The notes under the pieces are model-generated. The model did no database searches. It had not been told where the DNA came from and worked only from the letters and a program-made list of their open reading frames with translations. A stretch of DNA of 7,373 nucleotides from an uncultured Lachnospiraceae bacterium. GTDB taxonomy: Bacteria; Bacillota; Clostridia; Lachnospirales; Lachnospiraceae. This document shows positions 1-4,516 of this stretch, one piece after another (position 1 is the stretch's first letter; each line of letters opens with the position of its first letter). The DNA lies in contig CADCQU010000347.1 of assembly GCA_902803635.1 (NCBI GenBank), positions 1-7,373 on the forward strand, written 5' to 3'. The position numbers were made by a program, and so were the translations under genes.

Positions 1-52
1 GGCTCCCCCTTAGGGGGAGCTGTCAGCGCCTCTGGCGCTGACTGAGAGGGGT
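1..52 (-). repeat. Palindromic interspersed repeat, copy A, cut by the left edge
   Basis: On the minus strand this matches the two copies at 4124-4237. It forms two hairpins: an 8-bp GC-rich stem (2-9 with 13-20) and a perfect 9-bp stem (22-30 with 34-42, loop TCT), followed by the ACTGAGAGGGG end shared with the other copies in reverse. The first stem is the same as in the other copies. The second is longer, with the same fold kept by paired changes. The outermost bases of the element lie beyond the window. It has no coding sense and is probably a small non-autonomous or REP-like element; I recall such repeats from Clostridia but cannot name a family. Confidence 0.8.
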
Positions 53-59
53 CGCCGTG

Positions 60-109
60 CCACCTCCCCCTCAAGGTGGAGGCAAGTGGAGCTTCGTTCA
101 GGATGACGG
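60..109. repeat. Second repeat hairpin and a short interspersed-repeat core
   Basis: Directly after copy A comes a hairpin with a 6-bp stem, CCACCT (60-65) paired with AGGTGG (74-79), loop 66-73. After it, 93-109 (TTCGTTCAGGATGACGG) matches 14 of 17 bases with 1927-1943 inside gene 1. This kind of 'TTCG(C/T)TCAGRATGAC' core is a common short dispersed repeat in bacterial genomes, as I recall. Together with 1-52 it makes the whole region upstream of gene 1 a patchwork of repeat pieces. Confidence 0.55.
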
Positions 110-129
110 ATTTTGATGCACGCTATTAT
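103..129 (+). promoter_or_regulatory. Weak candidate promoter for gene 1
   Basis: TATTAT at 124-129 matches the -10 consensus at five of six bases. The best -35 is ATGACG at 103-108 (four of six), with a short 15-base spacer. Transcription would start near 136, giving a leader of about 24 bases that contains the ribosome site. The -35 half falls inside the repeat core at 93-109, so the repeat may have supplied part of the promoter. A promoter left of the window is equally possible. Confidence 0.3.
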
Positions 130-141
130 CGGATTTACAGG

Positions 142-149
142 AAAGGAGG
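142..149 (+). promoter_or_regulatory. Ribosome binding site that decides the start of gene 1
   Basis: AAAGGAGG lies 10 bases before ATG at 160. A nearer ATG at 153 is in another frame, only 3 bases from this site, and opens a reading frame of only about 27 codons. Only the 160 start gives the zinc ribbon at residues 4-25. Confidence 0.85.
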
Positions 150-159
150 TAAATGATAG

Positions 160-2814
160 ATGTATCCCTGCCCGAGCTGCGGAGGGTCCCTCCGCTTCGA
201 TATCGCGCAGCAAATGCTCAAATGCGAGCACTGTGACAGCGTATTTGACCCTGCGGAATACGACAAATCCCGTGTTTCCAAGGAGAGTCCGGTCTTTGAG
301 GCGGCGGTTTTCATGTGCCCGACCTGCGGCGGCGAGATGATCACCGCGGACGAGGCCATCAACGGCTTCTGTCCCTACTGCGGGGGCCAGTCCTACGTCG
401 CCCACCAGGGCGAGCTGGAAAAGCCTTCCTATATTATCCCCTTCAAGGTGACGAAGGAGGCCTGTAAGGATTCCTACCGGAAAATGACCTTCCGCGCCCT
501 CTTCTCGCCGAGGGAGCTCCGCGATGCGGATGCGCTGGAGGAATTCCGCGGGATCTACATGCCCTACTGGTTCATGGAGCAGAGCGGCCACGGCCCGATT
601 ACGGCCCGGGGCTCGCGGACGTACCGGCGGGGCGATTACAAGATGACAGACCATTACGACATCTCGGCGGTTGCGGATTTCCATATCTGCGACACGGCCT
701 ACGAGGCCTCCTCCAGCTACGACGACAAAATTTCGGACGCGATTGCGCCCTACGACGGCAAGGACATCCGGGAATTCACGCCGGGGTACCTCACCGGCTT
801 CTACGCCGACAAGGCCGACGTCCCGGACAGCGTATTTGTGAACGACGCGGTCGACCACACCACGAAGCTCGTCGCCGGAGCCCTGAAAAAATCCGGCATC
901 GAGGCGAACGAGGTGAACGACAGCCAGATCCGAAACGACATCCTCCACGAGGCCGCCGGCATCCACCGGAAGAGCTGGTCCGCCCTCCTGCCCGTCTGGT
1001 TCCTCACCTGGCGGAACGAGAACCGCGTCGCCTACGCGGTGGTGAACGGCCAGACCGGCGATGTCTGCGCGGATTTGCCCGTGGACATGAAGCGGTACGC
1101 CGTATTCTGCCTGCTGCTTGCAATCCCGCTGTATATTGTCCTGAACATTTTCTTCACGCCGACGCCGTTTACCGCGCTCCGGATTACCTCCTTTGCGGCG
1201 GCCATCACGATGATTATCTACAATGCGCAGCTTAACTCCATTATGAAGCGGGACACTGCGCTCGGGTCGGAAATGGCCGCACGGGCCAAGGGGAAGAAAC
1301 AGGCAAGGAAGAAGGATTCGAGGGGATGTGTGACGACCATCATCATGGTCCTCGCCATCTTTGTCGGGCCGGCCTTATTTGGTGTCCTCTTTGACGGCGA
1401 CTCGCCCTTTGCTATCGCCAGCTTCGGAGGCTACCTCTTTGGATATGAGCTGATGAAGAGCATCTGGCTCGACATTATCGTCGCCGTCATGGCCTTCCTG
1501 CCATTTATCGGGATTCTGCGGAAGAAGGCGTACTTCCAGAACGAGCACATCGTCCTCCCGGGAATCGCAGGCTTGGCCTCCATCGCCATTTGCATCGGCA
1601 TATTCCGGTGGGACCCGGCGGAGGACATGATTTTCTACGGGGCCGTCATTCTGGCCTATGCCTTCATGCTGCTCACGTTGATCGGGCTTCTCCGTCGCTA
1701 CAACCTCCTCGCGACACGCCCGCTCCCGCAGACCCTGCGGCAGGGCGGCGACATTTCCGCGCCGAAGCCTAAGGGGAATTCCGGCGGCGGGAAGACAGCG
1801 GCGGCGACGATGCTGATCCTCTTCCTGCTCGGAAGCGCGGTTCTCGCCGGTGCGTCGTTGGCTAAGGATGCGGGCAGTAAAGGCGCGGTTTCGGCAAATG
1901 TCTCAATACCTAACGGGATTTTTCGTTTCGCTCAGAATGACAGGGCTCTTGCGTTACGAAATAATGCTTCTTCGGTTGGTGATTATACAGTTGGTAAAAT
2001 TTCCGTTGCAACGGCTAAGGTTTTGCCAAAGGCCCTGACGGCGACCGCGGGGTACGGGTATATCACGAAAAAGACGGAGAACGGCCTTGTCTACGAGGGC
2101 ACCGAGAAGACGAAGGACGGCGAAACATACCGCTTCGTTCTCGACGACCGCGAGAACCTTCTGTCGTCATTTGAGAGGGCGAGCCTCATGGAGGACATGC
2201 GCCCGCTTGCGTCTTACGGGAACGTCCTCTTCGTCACGGCGAACGGGGAGGGGAAGAGTCCGGGCGACTTTGCCCGCGAGCTCTACAAAGAACAGTTCGG
2301 TACGGCGGACGGCGTGATCTTCCTGATCGATATGGGCAACCGCATGCTCTGGATTACCGGCAGCGGCACCCTTTCGAAGACCTTGACAAATAGCATTGCC
2401 GATGCCATTACGGATAATATCTACCATGATGCGATGTATGGGAGATATTACAACTGCGCGAGAGACGCCTTTGAACAGATTTATACGGTCCTTTCCTCCG
2501 GGCGGATTTTAATGCCGATGAAGTACATCAGCAACGCCTTCCTCGCCATCGTGATCGCGACGCTCATAGCGTACTGGGTGCTTCGCATCATCTCCGGGAG
2601 GTCATTTGCCAAGAAGGGCAAGATACTCGTCTCCGTCGACGCGAACGTGCAGCTTGCGGAGGTCATTTGCATGAAGACCAGCACCACGAAGACCTACGAC
2701 CCCATCCGTTCTTCGGGCGGTGGAGGTGGCGGCGGACGCAGCGGCGGCGGATTCTCCGGTGGTGGAGGCGGCGGTGGAGGCGGAAGCTTCTCCGGCGGGG
2801 GACACAGGTTCTGA
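160..2814 (+). CDS. Zinc-ribbon / multi-pass membrane protein fused to a TPM domain with a poly-Gly tail
   Basis: This 884-residue protein has two CxxC...CxxC zinc ribbons (C4/C7/C22/C25 and C53/C56/C71/C74). A soluble region of about 230 residues follows, resembling Bacillota 'TFIIB-type zinc ribbon' membrane proteins. Hydrophobic segments lie near 313-332, 342-358, 391-411, 437-456, 464-482, 490-511, 548-568 and 790-808. Basic loops (KGKKQARKK, RKK, RR) put the N-terminus inside and residues 569-789 outside. Residues about 655-785 look like a TPM domain (LDDRENLL at 661, DGVIFLID at 717, GSG at 734). The tail from 853 is 22 Gly in 32 residues, as seen in TPM/YgcG-like proteins, but here it is predicted inside. 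The two halves look like proteins usually encoded separately, so this is probably a fusion. Residues about 576-624 come from AT-richer repeat-like DNA. TPM domains are linked to phosphatase activity in plants and to membrane protein quality or assembly; the function here is unknown. Confidence 0.88.
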   Translation: MYPCPSCGGSLRFDIAQQMLKCEHCDSVFDPAEYDKSRVSKESPVFEAAVFMCPTCGGEMITADEAINGFCPYCGGQSYVAHQGELEKPSYIIPFKVTKEACKDSYRKMTFRALFSPRELRDADALEEFRGIYMPYWFMEQSGHGPITARGSRTYRRGDYKMTDHYDISAVADFHICDTAYEASSSYDDKISDAIAPYDGKDIREFTPGYLTGFYADKADVPDSVFVNDAVDHTTKLVAGALKKSGIEANEVNDSQIRNDILHEAAGIHRKSWSALLPVWFLTWRNENRVAYAVVNGQTGDVCADLPVDMKRYAVFCLLLAIPLYIVLNIFFTPTPFTALRITSFAAAITMIIYNAQLNSIMKRDTALGSEMAARAKGKKQARKKDSRGCVTTIIMVLAIFVGPALFGVLFDGDSPFAIASFGGYLFGYELMKSIWLDIIVAVMAFLPFIGILRKKAYFQNEHIVLPGIAGLASIAICIGIFRWDPAEDMIFYGAVILAYAFMLLTLIGLLRRYNLLATRPLPQTLRQGGDISAPKPKGNSGGGKTAAATMLILFLLGSAVLAGASLAKDAGSKGAVSANVSIPNGIFRFAQNDRALALRNNASSVGDYTVGKISVATAKVLPKALTATAGYGYITKKTENGLVYEGTEKTKDGETYRFVLDDRENLLSSFERASLMEDMRPLASYGNVLFVTANGEGKSPGDFARELYKEQFGTADGVIFLIDMGNRMLWITGSGTLSKTLTNSIADAITDNIYHDAMYGRYYNCARDAFEQIYTVLSSGRILMPMKYISNAFLAIVIATLIAYWVLRIISGRSFAKKGKILVSVDANVQLAEVICMKTSTTKTYDPIRSSGGGGGGGRSGGGFSGGGGGGGGGSFSGGGHRF
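1887..2030 (+). repeat. AT-richer repeat-like segment read in frame inside gene 1
   Basis: Bases 1921-2040 contain 54 G+C of 120 (45%), against 40 of 60 in 2221-2280. The stretch holds the repeat core TTCGCTCAGAATGACAG (1927-1943), also found upstream of gene 1 at 93-109. It translates to residues typical of such repeats (FRFAQNDRA). It is flanked by near-direct repeats GGTTTCGGCAAA (1887-1898) and GGTTTTGCCAAA (2019-2030), 10 of 12 identical and 132 bases apart, a multiple of three. It lies between membrane segment 7 and the TPM domain, a linker that would tolerate extra residues. The exact borders are uncertain and the flanking match may be chance. Confidence 0.55.
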
Positions 2815-2845
2815 GGGGATATTAAAATTTTAAGGAGATAGGAAC

Positions 2846-4042
2846 ATGATCTTAGGAATGACGTTTTACCAGATTGTCTGGAATTTTCTGATTTACTCGG
2901 TCGTCGGGTGGTGCGTGGAGGTCATTTTCCATGCCCTGACCTTCCACAAGGTCATTAACCGCGGCTTCCTGAACGGGCCGGTCTGCCCGGTCTATGGTTT
3001 CGGCGTCGTGGTCGTCTTCGGCGTCATTAACGTGGTCGCCGGCCTGGTTGGCGGACGGAGCTTCGGGGAAGCCATCATCAAGGGCGGCACGGGACTGCCT
3101 CCCGGAAAGGACATCAACATTTTCCTGCTCTATATCATCGGCGTGGTGTTCTGTACGATCGTCGAGCTGATCGGCGGTATCCTTCTCGACGTCGTCTACC
3201 ACACGCGGTGGTGGGATTACTCGGACGAATTCCTGAACTTCAGGGGCTACATTTGCCTCAAGTTCAGTCTCCTCTGGGGAGTTGGCATCGTAATCGTCGT
3301 GAAGCTCGTGCAGCCGCTGCTCCTTGGCAAGGCGACCGAGCTCATTCCTGAGAGCATCGGGTGGTGGATCGCGGGCTTCTTCCTGCTCATCTACCTCATC
3401 GACCTCGTCGTGTCGGCTCTTACCATGTTCAAGCTCAACCGCGAGCTCAAGGAGCTGGACAGCATCCAGAAGGGGATGCGCACGGTCAGCAACAAGCTGA
3501 GCTACTTCCTTGGCGAGACCGCCTTTGTGGCGGAGGAGTTCTCGGGGAAGGGCAACGCGCAGGAAATGACCCAGCAGGATACGCACATTCTGGAGACGCG
3601 CGACGAGTTCGAGGCTACCCACTCGAAGGAGCTGGAGAAGGCGAAGGAAATGCGCGAGAAGTACGACAACAGCTGGCTCGGCAAGGGTGGCCAGGCCGTG
3701 GCCGGATTCTTCAAGAATACCGGTGAGGCCGCGAAGAAAGCCGCCAATTCCATCGCGGACGGCGCGAAGAGCGTGGCAAATACGATCGCTACGGGCGCGA
3801 AGGGAGCCATGGACTTTGTGACCGGCAAGGATCGCGACAAGGAGATTGCGGCCCTCGCCGCCGAGGCCGAGAGCCTCGAACGTCGCCGGGAGAATTTTGA
3901 CAAGAAATTTGCCAAATGGCCGCACCTTGCATTGAGCCGCCTCTCCCGGGCTGGGGAGGACTTCAAGTCCACCCGCTACCAGGAATCCCTGGATAAGCTC
4001 CAGAACCACCTCTACGAGGTGAAGGGGGAGAAGAAGAAATGA
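2846..4042 (+). CDS. CmpB-like (PF06541-type) membrane protein with a long helical tail
   Basis: This 398-residue protein starts at ATG 2846, 8 bases after AAGGAG (2832-2837) and 31 bases after gene 1, so the two are probably co-transcribed. The N-terminal half has five hydrophobic helices (about 7-29, 45-68, 90-114, 132-155, 166-190). It carries hallmarks of the family annotated 'putative ABC transporter permease' (SVVGWCVEV; NRGFLNGPVCPVYGFG; WWDYS, then a glycine and FS..WG). That label is weakly founded: no ATPase or binding protein lies nearby, so transport is unproven. From about residue 195 the protein is charged, helical and probably cytoplasmic: a coiled-coil-like region (195-275), a threefold 11-residue repeat (294-326), and a second charged helix (329-398). 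The tail is much longer than the membrane core needs and may be a scaffold or a membrane-surface helix. The substrate and partners are unknown. Confidence 0.88.
   Translation: MILGMTFYQIVWNFLIYSVVGWCVEVIFHALTFHKVINRGFLNGPVCPVYGFGVVVVFGVINVVAGLVGGRSFGEAIIKGGTGLPPGKDINIFLLYIIGVVFCTIVELIGGILLDVVYHTRWWDYSDEFLNFRGYICLKFSLLWGVGIVIVVKLVQPLLLGKATELIPESIGWWIAGFFLLIYLIDLVVSALTMFKLNRELKELDSIQKGMRTVSNKLSYFLGETAFVAEEFSGKGNAQEMTQQDTHILETRDEFEATHSKELEKAKEMREKYDNSWLGKGGQAVAGFFKNTGEAAKKAANSIADGAKSVANTIATGAKGAMDFVTGKDRDKEIAALAAEAESLERRRENFDKKFAKWPHLALSRLSRAGEDFKSTRYQESLDKLQNHLYEVKGEKKK
3725..3823 (+). repeat. Three tandem 11-residue repeats in the gene 2 protein
   Basis: Residues 294-326 read as EAAKKAANSIA, DGAKSVANTIA and TGAKGAMDFVT. 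The shared pattern is x-(A/G)-A-K-x-(A/V)-(A/M)-(N/D)-x-(I/V)-(A/T). The DNA period is 33 bases with no indel. Eleven-residue periodicity of this sort forms an 11/3 amphipathic helix in alpha-synuclein, perilipins and some LEA proteins, which lie on membrane or lipid surfaces. By analogy this segment may lie along the inner membrane face; that is inference. Confidence 0.75.
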
Positions 4043-4123
4043 AGAGGGGGTAAGCGGACAAGTAACCGCCACTCCTCATGTGGTAATGTTTCCCCCCTTT
4101 CATTCCGCAGCTGCTGTAAATTG

Positions 4124-4178
4124 GCCCCCTCTCAGTCGGCTTCGCCGACAGCTCCCCCTTGAGGGGGAGCCAAGGGGT
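4124..4178 (+). repeat. Palindromic interspersed repeat, copy B (first of a tandem pair)
   Basis: This 55-base unit contains a 6-bp stem (4135-4140 with 4144-4149, loop TTC) and an 8-bp stem (4151-4158 with 4163-4170, loop TTGA). The ends CCCCT and AGGGG can pair to enclose both. It repeats as copy C after 4 bases and matches copy A at 1-52 in reverse orientation. No T-run follows either hairpin, so it is not a standard terminator, though the RNA would fold strongly just after gene 2. Confidence 0.85.
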
Positions 4179-4182
4179 AAGC

Positions 4183-4237
4183 GCCCCCTCTCAGTCGGCT
4201 TCGCCGACAGCTCCCCCTTGAGGGGGAGCCAAGGGGT
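4183..4237 (+). repeat. Palindromic interspersed repeat, copy C (second of a tandem pair)
   Basis: By eye this is identical to copy B over all 55 bases, giving a 59-base period with AAGC between copies. Identity suggests a recent duplication or ongoing homogenisation. The same two stems form (4194-4199 with 4203-4208; 4210-4217 with 4222-4229). Confidence 0.85.
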
Positions 4238-4261
4238 GCGGGAACAAAGGAATTGCTGTTA

Positions 4262-4280
4262 TTTGTAAATAAATTACAAA
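4262..4280. promoter_or_regulatory. Perfect AT-rich inverted repeat, possible operator
   Basis: TTTGTAA (4262-4268) and TTACAAA (4274-4280) form an exact 7-bp inverted repeat around ATAAA. Its left arm contains TTGTAA, which with a 17-base spacer precedes TATATT (4286-4291), a fair sigma-A-like pair. A repressor bound here would cover the -35. The sequence is AT-rich, so chance is real. It faintly resembles Rex-type sites, but the spacing differs and I do not assign a regulator. Confidence 0.35.
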
Positions 4281-4295
4281 GAAGATATATTTATG

Positions 4296-4332
4296 AAAGA
4301 GGGGGAAAGTGGCGTTCCTCCTCTTTTTATTT
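4296..4332 (+). terminator. Probable intrinsic terminator after the gene 1-gene 2 operon
   Basis: AAAGAGGGGG (4296-4305) pairs with CCTCCTCTTT (4317-4326) along ten positions with one G-U pair, loop of 11 bases. The 3' arm runs straight into TTTTTATTT. It lies about 250 bases past the gene 2 stop, after the tandem repeats, so it would end read-through from genes 1-2 and insulate gene 3. Confidence 0.65.
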
Positions 4333-4455
4333 ATATGTGGGCACTTTGAAACGAAAAAATGCCCTGAGGCGGTTGTGGTGACGGAAAGACTACCTCGAAG
4401 CTATCTATTTAAGTAAAATTATATTTTCTGAATCTGTCTCATTTTTGGAAAAATG
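4333..4455. other. Non-coding spacer between terminator and gene 3 promoter
   Basis: I see no convincing gene here. There is a weak 5-bp stem GGGCA/TGCCC (4339-4343 with 4360-4364) with a large loop. The last 60 bases are very AT-rich, as expected upstream of a promoter. No known riboswitch or small RNA fold was recognised. Confidence 0.5.
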
Positions 4456-4464
4456 TGATAGGAT
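4456..4464 (+). promoter_or_regulatory. Extended -10 promoter of gene 3
   Basis: TGATAGGAT gives a TGn extension followed by TAGGAT (four of six to TATAAT), preceded by a T/A-rich stretch. No good -35 lies 16-18 bases upstream, which extended -10 promoters can tolerate. Initiation near 4471 would give a leader of about 46 bases. It would also start downstream of the in-frame TTG at 4445, so that TTG could not be the start on this transcript. Confidence 0.5.
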
Positions 4465-4503
4465 AAAAGCAAAAGACAGCCGGGAGGGGAGATCCGGTTG
4501 CCT

Positions 4504-4513
4504 GGAAAGGGGG
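4504..4513 (+). promoter_or_regulatory. Ribosome binding site that sets the start of gene 3
   Basis: GGAAAGGGGG precedes ATG 4517. Starting there puts a signal peptide at residue 1, whereas the upstream in-frame TTG at 4445 has no ribosome site and would add 24 charged residues before it. Confidence 0.75.
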
Positions 4514-4516
4514 TTT

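Noticed and set aside
10..966. Long minus-strand open frame of 318 codons opposite gene 1
   Set aside because: It mirrors a GC-rich gene with clear zinc ribbons on the plus strand, has no ribosome site, and its product is Val/Arg-rich without a recognisable domain.
2713..2811. GGC/GGT/GGA-rich tract as a DNA tandem repeat
   Set aside because: It encodes the poly-Gly tail common in TPM-type proteins, with mixed Gly codons and no fixed DNA period.
2852..4072. Minus-strand open frame of 406 codons opposite gene 2
   Set aside because: The plus strand gives an orderly membrane protein with a good ribosome site. The antisense product is a low-complexity Leu/Asp/Val-rich sequence.
4043..4103. Possible terminator just after gene 2 (AGAGGGGG pairing with CCCCCC)
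   Set aside because: The pairing spans about 50 bases with weak inner stems and only TTT after it. The hairpin at 4296-4332 is much better.
4080..4268. Plus-strand open frame of 62 codons
   Set aside because: It is a translation of the tandem palindromic repeats, with no ribosome site.
4445..4516. TTG start adding 24 residues to gene 3
   Set aside because: It has no ribosome site, likely lies upstream of the transcript start, and would bury the signal peptide behind charged residues.
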